A stretch of DNA of 39,153 nucleotides from Rhodoferax sp. (GTDB lineage Bacteria; Pseudomonadota; Gammaproteobacteria; Burkholderiales; Burkholderiaceae_C), in contig NZ_JAGPBB010000032.1 in NCBI RefSeq assembly GCF_018063565.1, forward strand, positions 1 to 39,153, read 5' to 3'. Below the pieces are notes generated by a model. The model saw only the letters and a list, made by a program, of their open reading frames with translations. It did not search any database and was not told the origin of the DNA. A program made the translations under genes and the position numbers. Positions 6,718-15,495 of the stretch are shown here, in pieces (positions within the stretch are counted from its first letter, which is position 1; the number at the start of each line of letters is the position of its first letter).

Positions 6718-8328
6718 TCATCGGTAGGCCATCGCGAACGCGTTCTTGCCACTGCGTTTGACTTCGTACATGGCCATATCGGCGTGATGGATCAGCGCCG
6801 AGGCGGTTTCGCCGTGCCGTGGATAACAGGCAATGCCCATGCTCAATCCGACCTGGACGGATTCACCGCCACCGAGCTGAATCACCTCTGATAGATGTGC
6901 CAGCAATCCCAGCGCGGTATCGCACAGGTGTTGGCTGTCTTCGTCGGCATCGCGCAGGGCCACAATAAACTCGTCTCCGCCTACCCGGGATGCAAGGTCT
7001 GACCCGCGCCGCACCAGCTTGCGGATGCGCCGCGCCACCTCAACCAATACCTCGTCACCCGCGGCATGGCCATAACCATCATTGATGGCCTTAAAACCAT
7101 CCAGATCGAGGTGAATGACACACAGCCCGCTGGCTTGCGTGCGCGCTGCGTCCAGCATTTGTGCCAGGGTGACATCGCAGCCACGGCGGTTGCTCAAGCC
7201 GGTCAGCGGGTCGTGCAAAGACCTGTGGCTGGCTTCAAGTTCGGCTTGCTTTCGATCGGTGATGTCGTAAATCACCCCTTCAATGGCCCCCGACCTCTCG
7301 CCCGGCTGGTCTTGAGTTTCAGCCCGTGCCGTGACCAGGCAATGCACCCACTTTGACGGACCATCGATACCGCGCAATTCGAGATCCACAGACTCTGTGC
7401 CGCCGTGAAATGCGGCTCTGCTGACCATCTCATGGAACGCATCGGGCTGGGCGAATGTGGTGTCGACAAACGTTTCGTTTGGATCCGCGCCTTGGCCATA
7501 GTCATCCCAACCCGTCAAGAAACGTGCCCTGGCATTGCAATGGATCAGTTGCATGCGGGGTGTCATGACAAAAATACCGGCACTGCTGGCAGAAAATATG
7601 GCCTCGTATTCGGCACCTAATTGGGCAATTTCCGCCCGCAGGTCACGCTCGCGTTGCAACGCCAGTTCCTGCGACGTCAACAGTTCATTGGCGCTGCGGA
7701 TCAGGGCGCCCAGTTCGTCGTGCTGGTGAAATGCCGGCACATCGAGCCGTTGACCGGTTCCCGGGACGATGGCGCGCATGGAGCCGGCAAGTTCAACGAT
7801 GGGTCTGGACACCAGACGTGTCGCCACCCCATAGAGCAAAAGCGCCACCAACAGAGCTTGCGAGAGCATGGCCCACGCCAGCACCCATGCATCCGAGCGG
7901 GCTGCACTGCGAAGCACAGCCATGTTGGCGGCGATCCGTATCAAACCAGTGGTTTCCGCCGCGTCGAAAGGGGACTTCAGCTTGCGCTCAACCCAAATAC
8001 CGCCATCTTCCAGGGGAACGTCGGTTTTGTTGCCTCGGGCCACAACCCACGGCGTTTCGTTGGCACGCTTGACCTCCACAAAGCCCGCCAGCGGATTCAG
8101 TGACAGACCATCGACCACCTCCTGCAGCAAAATGGCATCGTCGGCATAGGCTCCGATGCTGGCTGTCCTTTCCACCGCCACGAGTAAACCATTCAGCGTG
8201 TCCTCGCCCTGACTCAGTGCACGGTTAAAGGCACCCAGGTAAGCCAGCAACGCACCGCCGCTGGCAAGCAGGCCAGCGACCACCAGCAGGGCGATCAACA
8301 AACCATCCTGAAGCCGTTTAAGGTGCAT
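6718..8328 (-). CDS. Membrane diguanylate cyclase with HAMP, PAS and GGDEF domains
   Basis: 536 residues. TM1 (LLIALLVVAGLLASGGALLA), a periplasmic part of about 120 residues, TM2 (AWAMLSQALLVALLLYGVA), a HAMP-like linker (SRPIVELAGSM), a PAS domain (EAIFSASSAGIFVMTPRMQL to YDITDRKQ) and a GGDEF domain. The active motif VGGDEF is intact, and RGSD lies five residues before GGDEF, giving the RxxD product-inhibition site. It should make cyclic di-GMP with feedback control. It overlaps the PstS-like gene by 11 bases and is the last gene of a three-gene unit with that gene and the porin, so phosphate-like ligands or a periplasmic partner may control it. That link is inferred from gene order. Confidence 0.92.
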   Translation of the reverse strand: MHLKRLQDGLLIALLVVAGLLASGGALLAYLGAFNRALSQGEDTLNGLLVAVERTASIGAYADDAILLQEVVDGLSLNPLAGFVEVKRANETPWVVARGNKTDVPLEDGGIWVERKLKSPFDAAETTGLIRIAANMAVLRSAARSDAWVLAWAMLSQALLVALLLYGVATRLVSRPIVELAGSMRAIVPGTGQRLDVPAFHQHDELGALIRSANELLTSQELALQRERDLRAEIAQLGAEYEAIFSASSAGIFVMTPRMQLIHCNARARFLTGWDDYGQGADPNETFVDTTFAQPDAFHEMVSRAAFHGGTESVDLELRGIDGPSKWVHCLVTARAETQDQPGERSGAIEGVIYDITDRKQAELEASHRSLHDPLTGLSNRRGCDVTLAQMLDAARTQASGLCVIHLDLDGFKAINDGYGHAAGDEVLVEVARRIRKLVRRGSDLASRVGGDEFIVALRDADEDSQHLCDTALGLLAHLSEVIQLGGGESVQVGLSMGIACYPRHGETASALIHHADMAMYEVKRSGKNAFAMAYR

Positions 8329-8782
8329 TGCCCTGTTTGGTGTCTGTCGCTGACTTCAAAACCATGACTGTTTTTAGTCCGGATGCCGGCGCTGGCGGGC
8401 TTGAAGCGTAGCCCAACGCAGACGGTGTACGTTTGAGGTAACTTGCCATATGGGTTTCGTCGGCGAAGGTCATGGGAGGCGTTGACTGCCCGGAGAACAA
8501 TAGCCTGGCCCAATAGCTGTTCACCTGCGCAGCGGTCATGCCAGTCAATTGAACATAAAAAAGCTCTCTCAAGGGATGGCTGCGTGGCAGATCTGTGGCC
8601 TGAACCTGCCCGCCGCCCGCCAGCACCCGCCGCCGCCCCATGTAAAGTGACTGCACCTCTTTGATGTCAACCGTCTGCAAGGGCGCTTCTGCTGATGCGA
8701 TCACAAACACGTCGGCGCGGCAGGTTCCCAACGCAAGCAGGCAGGTCAGAACACCCAGGCAGGTTTGGGAAGTGCTGGACAT
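8318..8782 (-). CDS. Small PstS-like periplasmic protein
   Basis: 154 residues. A signal peptide (LGVLTCLLALGTCRA) precedes a short PBP-like domain: VFVIASAEAPLQTVDIKEVQSLYMGRR is the pattern seen at the start of phosphate ABC transporter substrate-binding relatives, followed by ELFYVQLTGMTAAQVNSYW and a C-terminal TPSALGYASS segment. At about half the length of true PstS it cannot be a full two-lobed binding protein. Such short forms are commonly found between a porin gene and a diguanylate cyclase gene, as here, and probably pass a periplasmic signal to the cyclase. The start ATG is six bases after the porin stop. Ligand unknown. Confidence 0.75.
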   Translation of the reverse strand: MSSTSQTCLGVLTCLLALGTCRADVFVIASAEAPLQTVDIKEVQSLYMGRRRVLAGGGQVQATDLPRSHPLRELFYVQLTGMTAAQVNSYWARLLFSGQSTPPMTFADETHMASYLKRTPSALGYASSPPAPASGLKTVMVLKSATDTKQGNAP

Positions 8783-8787
8783 GCTGC

Positions 8788-10092
8788 TCAGAAGGTGAAA
8801 TCAAACACCATTGACGCGACATTGGCGGTACCGCCACTGCGCTGACCACCCCAAAGCACAACACCGTTTTCCCGCACTTTGACGCGATCCCACTGCAGCT
8901 TGAGGGCGAGACTCGGGTCAATGTCCCAACGCAGGCCAATAGTCAGGGTACTTTGGTCGACCCGGGTGCCGTTCAGTTGCTCGGCTGCGATTTGACCCAG
9001 CACTTGTGCTTTGGCCACAACATCCGCCCCGAGGACGGGGGCCAACGGGGCAAGCTCGGCGCCCCAGGTGGCAGCCGAGTAAGGTGGCGAAAGCGACCGG
9101 CTTCGGCTCAATCCGGCAAATGGGGTCAAAGCGCCGAATCGATGACCGGCCAAAACGTAGATGCCGGTACCGGACACGGTGGGCGCGTTGTGCATCAGAA
9201 TCCGCATCCACTCGGCGTTGATCACCCAGTTGTTTCTGTCGTAGGCCAAACCCAATGCGGTGTAGCGCGCGCGGATGTTCTCAAGGCTTAACGCCGTCGA
9301 CATGGCGGCGGCTTGGCTGGCGACAGTCGGCACCGGCAAAAGTGCCACCGCATTCAGGCCTTGTCTCAGTGGTTGAGCAAGTGAATTCTTTTCGATACTC
9401 CAATCGGCCACGGTCAAGGTGCCACGCAGGGTCAAGCCATCCCGCTCCCGGCTCAACACCAGGCCCCGGACATCATTGAATTGGCTTCGTCCGAAAAAAG
9501 CGTCATATTTGGCGGACCCGGCAGTGCCTTTGATGCGCCAAGCGGTGTCGCCCACCACCCAGGCCTGGCTGAAGTCGAAGCCATCGAGGCTGCTCAGCGA
9601 CATCGGTGCGTAAAAATCCACGTTCGGTCGAGCCGAAAGATAGCCAAAACCCACATTGCGGTAATCGGACAGCAGGAACAAATCCATACTGACGCGGCCA
9701 AGCCGCAGCGTGGTGTCGGCTGTCGGACGATAGGCCAGAAACGCCCATTCCAGATTGTCCGCCGATCGAGCCAGGGGTGAGCGATCTCGTGCCACCACCT
9801 GCCCCACCGCCTCGAATGACTCACTTAGTTTCCAGTTGAGCTGTGCACCCAAGCGGGAATCTGCCTTGAACTGGGTTCCGGGTGTTCCAGGCAACTGGGA
9901 AACGTCGCGTGCAAACGAACCGCCAAAATCGGTTCGCGAATGAACTCCGCCCAATGTGCCGAAACCCGAGAACAAAAAATTGACTGGCTCGGACTCCGTG
10001 GTTTCACTTCGAACGTCACCTCCCCAGACCATCAGACATGCGACTGCCAGGGCCGAAAGCACGTTCACATAGCATCGGGACGATGTTTTCAT
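8788..10092 (-). CDS. Outer-membrane beta-barrel (porin-like) protein
   Basis: About 434 residues. A signal peptide (NVLSALAVACLMVWGGDVRS) is followed by alternating strands typical of a barrel (FSGFGTLGGVHSRTDFGG, LEWAFLAYRPTADTTLRLG, LTIGLRWDIDPSLALKLQWD) and the C-terminal sequence VFDFTF, whose final Phe is the BAM insertion signal. The ATG at 10092 is preferred to a TTG three codons upstream. First gene of the porin / PstS-like / cyclase unit. Such operon barrels are annotated as putative porins; the solute is unknown. It is transcribed away from the Ser/Thr kinase gene, with about 250 bases between them that show no clear promoter or operator. Confidence 0.8.
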   Translation of the reverse strand: MKTSSRCYVNVLSALAVACLMVWGGDVRSETTESEPVNFLFSGFGTLGGVHSRTDFGGSFARDVSQLPGTPGTQFKADSRLGAQLNWKLSESFEAVGQVVARDRSPLARSADNLEWAFLAYRPTADTTLRLGRVSMDLFLLSDYRNVGFGYLSARPNVDFYAPMSLSSLDGFDFSQAWVVGDTAWRIKGTAGSAKYDAFFGRSQFNDVRGLVLSRERDGLTLRGTLTVADWSIEKNSLAQPLRQGLNAVALLPVPTVASQAAAMSTALSLENIRARYTALGLAYDRNNWVINAEWMRILMHNAPTVSGTGIYVLAGHRFGALTPFAGLSRSRSLSPPYSAATWGAELAPLAPVLGADVVAKAQVLGQIAAEQLNGTRVDQSTLTIGLRWDIDPSLALKLQWDRVKVRENGVVLWGGQRSGGTANVASMVFDFTF

Positions 10093-10343
10093 GGGGTTCA
10101 AAGCGTCAATGCATCCTGTTGCAATGGTAACGCCTTCCCCAGATAAGGGAATGGTTTGCCTTGCCAGCTATATGCCGAAGCCAGATCCAGCTAATGAACC
10201 TGATATCAGCGTCACCCCGATGCAAGCCACAGTCCCCGCGCCCACGTGAGTCGTGATTGGGCAAACGCCGTGGTGCGTACCCGCTATTAGAATGCGTGCT
10301 CGGCGGCAACGTCGATGTGCCACTGCGGAGGATGCACAAACCC

Positions 10344-12044
10344 ATGCCAGAGTCTTTAACACCATCACAGATTGGCCCAGCAGGCACCAGTGTCTCCACG
10401 GCATTTGGCGCTTTGGAGCCAGGTGCATCAACGGACGACGTGCTGACCCTGCCGGTGGGTACGCGCATTGCCGAGTTCGTTGTCACCGGTTTGATCGGGA
10501 TTGGCGGCTTTGGCATTGTTTACCGGGCACATGATGAGTCGTTGGGGCGGGTAGTGGCGCTCAAGGAGTACATGCCCTCCTCATTGGCATACCGTCGGGA
10601 TGGGCACACGGTGTCGGTCAAGTCGAGCCGCCACGCCGACACCTTTCAGGCGGGTTTGAAGAGTTTTGTGAACGAGGCGCGCATGTTGGCCTTGTTTGAC
10701 CATCCGTCGCTGGTCAAGGTCTACCGGTTCTGGGAAGCCAATGGCACTGCCTACATGGTCATGCCCTTGTATGAGGGTCAGACGCTGAAAAAAGCCATGG
10801 CCGAGATGGCCGGGCCGCCACCCGAGGCTTTGTTGCGGCAAATGCTGGCACCCTTGCTTGATGCGCTGGAGATCATTCACGCCAAGAACTGCTTTCACCG
10901 CGACATCGCACCCGACAACATCTTCCTGATCAACACCAGCCAGCCAGTGCTGCTTGATTTTGGGGCGGCCAGACAGGTGATCGGAGACATGGCCAATAAC
11001 CTGACGGTGATCCTCAAGCCGGGTTACGCCCCAATTGAACAATACGCCGCCGACCCCAATCTGCCCCAGGGTGCCTGGACCGACATCTATGCCCTTGGTG
11101 CCGTGCTCTACCACGCCATCACCGGCCGTCCGCCCGCAGTGGCTGTAGGCCGGCTGGTGAAAGACAGTTATCAGCCACTGGCCTCCAGTGTGCATGGCGT
11201 CTACAGCCAACAATTGTTGTGTGCGGTGGATCGGGCACTGGCTGTGCGGCAGACTGACCGACCACAGACGGTTGCCGAATTCAGGCAATTGCTGGGCGAG
11301 TCAACCGCCGAGCCGACAGCCAGCCAGAACAGGCCAGCTACTCCCATGGCGCCAACAGTCGCCGCAAAGCCAGGCTCGTCTGCTGCGGCACAGTGGGTGG
11401 TGATCGGTGGTGCGTTGGCGGTGTTACTGGGTTTGGGTGGCTACTTTTTCGTGGCCGCAGGCAAGGCACCAGCCGAACCCATCGCCGCCCCCGCAGTGGT
11501 GGGCGCAACGCCACCTGTCACCGCCAGACCACCGCAGCTTCAAGCGCCACCTGCGCCGATCACTGTCTCGGCATCGGTTGCCGTTGCGGCAGCGGCTTCG
11601 GCTGTTGCACCCGTGGCGGTTTTGGCGGCACCTGCCGTGCAGCCAGCCAGCACAGCGTCCGCCACTTCAACACTGCCCAAGGTCAGGGCCACTCCTGCTG
11701 TAGCAGCCAGCACAGCCACGGCGACATCGGCAGCCGCGAAGCCAAAGCCCCCGCCGGCGGTGGCATCCAAAGTGCCAGAAGGTGAATTCAGCACCCGGCC
11801 GTTGGCCACAGTGACACCGGTTGAACGCACATCCGAGACCACCGCCGCCCTCAAACCAGAGGCCGGCAAGCCCGACTGGTTGACCGAGTTACGCAAACGC
11901 CTGGCATCCTGCGAGGAAAAGAATATTCTTGAACGCGTGTTTTGCATCGAGCGCGCGCGCCGGAAACTCTGCGAGCCAGATCACTGGGGCAAAGTGGACG
12001 AGTGCAGGGTATCGAACACCCCGGTCAATGAAGGGCGCTGGTGA
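10344..12044 (+). CDS. Membrane-anchored Ser/Thr protein kinase
   Basis: About 566 residues. The kinase domain has the glycine loop GIGGFGIVYRA, VALKEYMPS with the ATP-binding Lys, HRDIAPDN (catalytic Asp about 186) and DFGAA (Asp about 205), all intact, plus PGYAPIEQY in the activation segment. A transmembrane helix (WVVIGGALAVLLGLGGYFFV, about 350-373) separates it from a long Ala/Pro-rich periplasmic stretch and a compact C-terminus with four cysteines (SCEEKN, FCIERA, LCEPDH, ECRVS). Start choice: GGAGG at 10327-10331 is 12 bases before ATG 10344; it abuts ATG 10332 and is too close for that codon; a TTG at 10257 lacks support. Substrates are unknown. The C-terminal cysteines may form two disulfides in an extracytoplasmic sensor tip. 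Confidence 0.88.
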   Translation: MPESLTPSQIGPAGTSVSTAFGALEPGASTDDVLTLPVGTRIAEFVVTGLIGIGGFGIVYRAHDESLGRVVALKEYMPSSLAYRRDGHTVSVKSSRHADTFQAGLKSFVNEARMLALFDHPSLVKVYRFWEANGTAYMVMPLYEGQTLKKAMAEMAGPPPEALLRQMLAPLLDALEIIHAKNCFHRDIAPDNIFLINTSQPVLLDFGAARQVIGDMANNLTVILKPGYAPIEQYAADPNLPQGAWTDIYALGAVLYHAITGRPPAVAVGRLVKDSYQPLASSVHGVYSQQLLCAVDRALAVRQTDRPQTVAEFRQLLGESTAEPTASQNRPATPMAPTVAAKPGSSAAAQWVVIGGALAVLLGLGGYFFVAAGKAPAEPIAAPAVVGATPPVTARPPQLQAPPAPITVSASVAVAAAASAVAPVAVLAAPAVQPASTASATSTLPKVRATPAVAASTATATSAAAKPKPPPAVASKVPEGEFSTRPLATVTPVERTSETTAALKPEAGKPDWLTELRKRLASCEEKNILERVFCIERARRKLCEPDHWGKVDECRVSNTPVNEGRW

Positions 12045-12071
12045 TGTCGAACACTCCCGTACGCACTTGCA

Positions 12072-12086
12072 AAACCCGGCGGGTTT
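12072..12086. terminator. Small hairpin between converging kinase and soxB genes
   Basis: AAACCC-GGC-GGGTTT, a 6-base-pair stem with three-base loop in the 109-base gap between two converging genes. Each side ends in a short A or T run (three), so it could end transcription weakly in both directions. It is short, hence the low confidence. Confidence 0.35.
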
Positions 12087-12153
12087 GTGCCCGGCCTGTG
12101 CGGCAGAGACACGGTTTTCAAGCGGCGGACCACCCGCCACGTCTGCGCCAAAC

Positions 12154-13890
12154 TTAAACCTGTGCGTAACCCGGGTTAGGCAAAGCGCCGATGATCTTGG
12201 GCGCATTGAGCTTGCGCGCCGAGACCTTGCCACCGCGCGCGGCCAGCCAGGTTTCCACCACCTCCCACACCTGTTTGTTACCCTGACTTCTGGCCTCTTC
12301 TGACACTGGTGCCCACCCGGCCACCTTGTATTTTTTGTCAGCCTCGATCAGTTTGCCGCCCAGCCGCATGTCGCTGATGCGACTGCCCATCGCCGCCGTT
12401 GGGTCGCAGGCATAACTCATCCCGCCCACACGCACCATGTCGCCGCCTTGCTGGTAATAGGGGTCCGGGTTAAACAGGTTGTCACCCACGTCCTCCAGCA
12501 CAGTCTTGATGGTGCTCCCCGTCATCTCGGTCAAAGTGGCGTAAGAGTAGGTGGTGGCGGTCATGTCCAGTAACCATTCACGGGTGATGGCTTGGCCCGG
12601 CAGCAGGGTGGTACCCCAACGAAAACCGGGTGAAAACGCCAGATCAGCGCCTTGAACTTCCATGAGTGCATCCACCAGCAACTGGTCGCCGGTGCCGTTA
12701 AAGTTGCCACGGCGGTACAGCGTGCCTTCGGTGACGGCGAGTTGCTGATTCAGTTTGGCCTCGTAGGGTGCACGAATCTTAGTAATCAGTGCGTCCATCG
12801 TCGCGTCGGCGGGCAACATGTTGGAAAACACCGGAAGCAGCTTGTAGCGGAAGTCGGTGACCTTTTTGTCTTTGACCGCAAAGTCAAGCACCGCCAAAAA
12901 CTTGCCGTTAGAACCGGCATTGGTGACGATGGTTTTGCCACCCTTGTTGCTGACAATGCTGGCCACGGGCATGCCGTCATGCGTGTGGCCGCCCATGATG
13001 GCGTCAATGCCGGTGACGCGGCTGGCCATTTTCAGGTCCACATCCATGCCGTTGTGGCTGATCACCACCACCACCTGCGCGCCTTTGCCACGGGCCTCGT
13101 CGACCATGGCTTGCATGTTTTCGTCCTGAATGCCAAAAGCCCAGTCGGCCACCATGTAGCGCGGGTTGGCAATCGGGGTGTAGGGGAAGGCCTGGCCGAT
13201 GATGGCACAGGGCACGCCGTTGATCTCGCGGATCACATAGGGTTTGAACACCGGATCGCCAAAGTCGTTGGTCTTGACGTTTTGCGCCACAAAGTCGACC
13301 TTGCCGGCAAAGTCTTTCTCGACGATTTCTTTCACACGCTCCATGCCCAGCGTGAACTCCCAGTGGCCGGTCATCACGTCCACCCCCAGCAGCTTGCAGG
13401 CATCGACCATGTCCTGGCCATTGGTCCACAACGCCGTGCCCGAGCCCTGCCAGGTGTCCCCCCCATCCAGCAGCAGCGCGCCCGGGCGGCTGGCTTTCAT
13501 GCGTTTGACCAGCGTGGCCAGATGGGCAAAACCACCGACCTTGCCGTAGCGCTTGGCCGCCTGTTCATAGTCCAGGTAAGTCAAGGCGTGGGCTTGTGCC
13601 GTACCGGGTCGCACATTGGCGACTTTCAGCAAATGCTCGCCCACCAGGTGCGGCAGGTTGCCGTTCATGCTGCCCAGCCCCAGGTTGATACTGGGCTCGC
13701 GGAAGTAAATGGGTTTGAGCTGGGCGTGGCAGTCGGTCATGTGCAAGAACGACACGTTGCCGAATGGGGCAATGTCGTACAAGCCCTCCGACGCGGTGGC
13801 GGTGTCGAGCTGCGCACACGCGCTCAGCCCCATGCCTGCCATGGTGCCGGCGCCGAGCACTTGCATAAATTCACGTTTGGTCAAATTCAT
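12154..13890 (-). CDS. soxB: SoxB, thiosulfohydrolase of the Sox pathway
   Basis: 578 residues. SoxB hydrolyses the cysteine-S-sulfonate on SoxY to release sulfate in the periplasm and uses a di-manganese centre. The metallophosphatase (5'-nucleotidase) core is visible: HMTDCHAQL (Asp 53, His 55), LLDGGDTWQGSG, MTGHWEF, VVVISHNGMD and MGGHTHDG near residue 300. These are the SoxB variants of the family motifs. The N-terminus (TKREFMQVLGAGTMAGMGLSAC) is export-signal-like with Lys-Arg rather than a strict twin-arginine, and SAC could be lipidated. Last gene of the soxYZAXB series; a terminator-like hairpin stands between it and soxX. It converges with the kinase gene. Confidence 0.97.
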   Translation of the reverse strand: MNLTKREFMQVLGAGTMAGMGLSACAQLDTATASEGLYDIAPFGNVSFLHMTDCHAQLKPIYFREPSINLGLGSMNGNLPHLVGEHLLKVANVRPGTAQAHALTYLDYEQAAKRYGKVGGFAHLATLVKRMKASRPGALLLDGGDTWQGSGTALWTNGQDMVDACKLLGVDVMTGHWEFTLGMERVKEIVEKDFAGKVDFVAQNVKTNDFGDPVFKPYVIREINGVPCAIIGQAFPYTPIANPRYMVADWAFGIQDENMQAMVDEARGKGAQVVVVISHNGMDVDLKMASRVTGIDAIMGGHTHDGMPVASIVSNKGGKTIVTNAGSNGKFLAVLDFAVKDKKVTDFRYKLLPVFSNMLPADATMDALITKIRAPYEAKLNQQLAVTEGTLYRRGNFNGTGDQLLVDALMEVQGADLAFSPGFRWGTTLLPGQAITREWLLDMTATTYSYATLTEMTGSTIKTVLEDVGDNLFNPDPYYQQGGDMVRVGGMSYACDPTAAMGSRISDMRLGGKLIEADKKYKVAGWAPVSEEARSQGNKQVWEVVETWLAARGGKVSARKLNAPKIIGALPNPGYAQV

Positions 13891-13910
13891 CGCGCAAAAC
13901 CTGTCAGTTA

Positions 13911-13940
13911 AAAAATGAAAAAGCCCGGGCAGGCCGGGCC
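13911..13940 (-). terminator. Terminator-like hairpin between soxX and soxB
   Basis: Read on the minus strand, GCCCGG and CCGGGC (13939-13934 and 13928-13923) pair around a 5-base loop and are followed by TTTTTCATTTTTT. This fits a rho-independent terminator located 20-40 bases after the soxX stop and about 20 bases before the soxB start codon. It may lower soxB expression relative to the genes upstream. No good promoter is seen in the remaining gap. Confidence 0.7.
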
Positions 13941-13958
13941 ATCGTTAAACGCTGTCGC

Positions 13959-14612
13959 CTACTTGTTGACCGGTGAATCCGGTGACAGCAGCAAAGCCAT
14001 CAGGTCCCTGGCCTGTGCCTCGGTGATGATGCCCTTGTGAATGGCCCGCGGCATGACCGAGCAGGCGTTGTAAGCGCGCGAGTTGTAGATCTTGCCCCAG
14101 GTGTACTCGATCACCGCTTTGGCCGCCGGGCCGGTTGGGTCGGCGGTGACGCCGCGAGTCTTTCCATAACCGGTCAGGCTGGGGCCGATCGTGCCAAAGG
14201 AGATTTCCTTGGGGTCCAACTGGTGGCAGTTGTAGCAATTGCCACCGTTGGGCGTCTTGGCGTCGTCGGTGAAGGTTTGACCGCGCCCGCTCTGTGCCAG
14301 AGCCTCGCCCTTTTTCCAGTCGCCCATGTAGTTGCCATCAGCTGGCCACTTGATGGTTTTCAGCTGAGTGTTCTGCAAGGCGGTTGCGGTGTCATGGTCC
14401 AGCGGCTTGCCAGCCACTTCGGCAGCGCTACAGGCGGTGTTGAGGTCGTCGGGATTCAGCACCGAGACCTTCACAATACCTTCGTCACGAAACGAGCTCT
14501 TAACGGCATCCGCGGCAAGTTTGTCCAGGTCGGCCGAACTGGGCGCACTGGCGCAGCCGGCCAGTGCGGCGGCAGCGATCAGGGACAAGGCGATGAGGTG
14601 TTGCTTTTTCAT
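13959..14612 (-). CDS. soxX: SoxX, monoheme c-type cytochrome subunit of SoxAX
   Basis: 217 residues. SoxX pairs with SoxA to couple thiosulfate oxidatively to the SoxY cysteine and accepts the electrons. The heme site is CYNCH (about residues 126-130), and the following DPKEISFGTIGPSLTGYGKTRG block is typical of SoxX. A distal Met ligand is likely in CSVMPRAIH. The N-terminus has a lipobox (ALAGC), so the protein is likely a lipoprotein. It is longer than the shortest SoxX proteins because of an extra N-terminal domain of about 90 residues, seen in other betaproteobacteria. Start ATG has AGGAGA at good spacing. It sits 19 bases after soxA. Confidence 0.95.
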   Translation of the reverse strand: MKKQHLIALSLIAAAALAGCASAPSSADLDKLAADAVKSSFRDEGIVKVSVLNPDDLNTACSAAEVAGKPLDHDTATALQNTQLKTIKWPADGNYMGDWKKGEALAQSGRGQTFTDDAKTPNGGNCYNCHQLDPKEISFGTIGPSLTGYGKTRGVTADPTGPAAKAVIEYTWGKIYNSRAYNACSVMPRAIHKGIITEAQARDLMALLLSPDSPVNK

Positions 14613-14630
14613 GCGTATTCTCCTGATGTT

Positions 14631-15431
14631 TTAGCGCTTGAGGGCGGGGGCAATGGACTTGGAACCAGTGCTGTTGACGCCCAGATAGGTACCCAATGCC
14701 ACTGTGGCGTCGCTGGCAAAACCCGGATAGGGAAAGCGCTGTTGGCGATAACAGTCGTTCAGCCGTTGTTGCATGCCCCACATCTGGCCGTTGGAGACCC
14801 GGTAAGCGGGCCAGGCCGCAAAGCCAATGCCGTCGCCCGGGTTTTTGGTCAGGTTGGGCAAGTCTTGCAGACGGATGCGCCAGTTGTCACCACCGTGGCA
14901 CGAGGCACACGAGAAGTCATGCGGGCCACCGCGCTGGAAAAACAGACGTTTGCCCACCTCATAGGAGATTTTTTCTTGCGGGTGCGCTTGCGGCAGGTTG
15001 AACTTCATGTCGCGCGACTCGGCCGCAATCCAGGTGGCCAGCGCGGTCATGTTGTTTTGCTCGCCTTTGCCGAAGCCGGTTTTGGCAATCTCGGCGGCAT
15101 TGAGGCCCTGCAGGGTTTCCATACAGGTGAGCAGGCGCGACTCCAGGTCTTGCACCCGGTTGGTGTCGGCAAAGTAACGCGGCAGCGTCACAAACGCACC
15201 TTTGACCACGCCCGGGCCTTGGCCCAGATCGCATTTTTCGAGCGAGGCGTTTTTCGGGCCGCGGGCCTTTTTCCACAGGTCTTCACCTTTGGCTTCAAAC
15301 AGCTCGGCCGGGTTGCCGTCGGCCAGCATGGCGCGGTATTCTTCAATCGACTGCACCGCCGCCGACTTCTGAGCAAAGGCAGCGGGCACCAACGCACCCG
15401 TCAGCGCCGCTAAGGCAAGCATTTTTTTCAT
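14631..15431 (-). CDS. soxA: SoxA, c-type cytochrome subunit of SoxAX
   Basis: 266 residues. SoxA carries the catalytic heme with a cysteine axial ligand and joins thiosulfate to SoxY together with SoxX. One CxxCH is visible (CASCH, about residue 175), and the ligand cysteine lies in LNDCYRQQRFPYPG. Two further cysteines (LEKCDLGQGPG and LLTCMETL) can form the disulfide that replaces the first heme, so this is the single-heme type of SoxA. The signal peptide is MKKMLALAALTGALVPAAFA. The start at 15431 is chosen for the signal peptide and GAGGAG ribosome site; an upstream ATG would overlap soxZ and adds no signal. Confidence 0.96.
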   Translation of the reverse strand: MKKMLALAALTGALVPAAFAQKSAAVQSIEEYRAMLADGNPAELFEAKGEDLWKKARGPKNASLEKCDLGQGPGVVKGAFVTLPRYFADTNRVQDLESRLLTCMETLQGLNAAEIAKTGFGKGEQNNMTALATWIAAESRDMKFNLPQAHPQEKISYEVGKRLFFQRGGPHDFSCASCHGGDNWRIRLQDLPNLTKNPGDGIGFAAWPAYRVSNGQMWGMQQRLNDCYRQQRFPYPGFASDATVALGTYLGVNSTGSKSIAPALKR

Positions 15432-15495
15432 CTGTTTTGTCTCCTCGTGGGTTGCGCAAATAGGTTGGCGCGTCTGCTTGGGGAAAGGCGCCTTA

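Noticed and set aside
12652-13911. Long plus-strand open frame of 419 codons opposite soxB
   Set aside because: Mirror frame of a GC-rich gene; soxB on the minus strand carries all family motifs.
14037-15413. Plus-strand open frame of 458 codons opposite soxX and soxA
   Set aside because: Shadow frame; heme motifs and signal peptides are on the minus strand.
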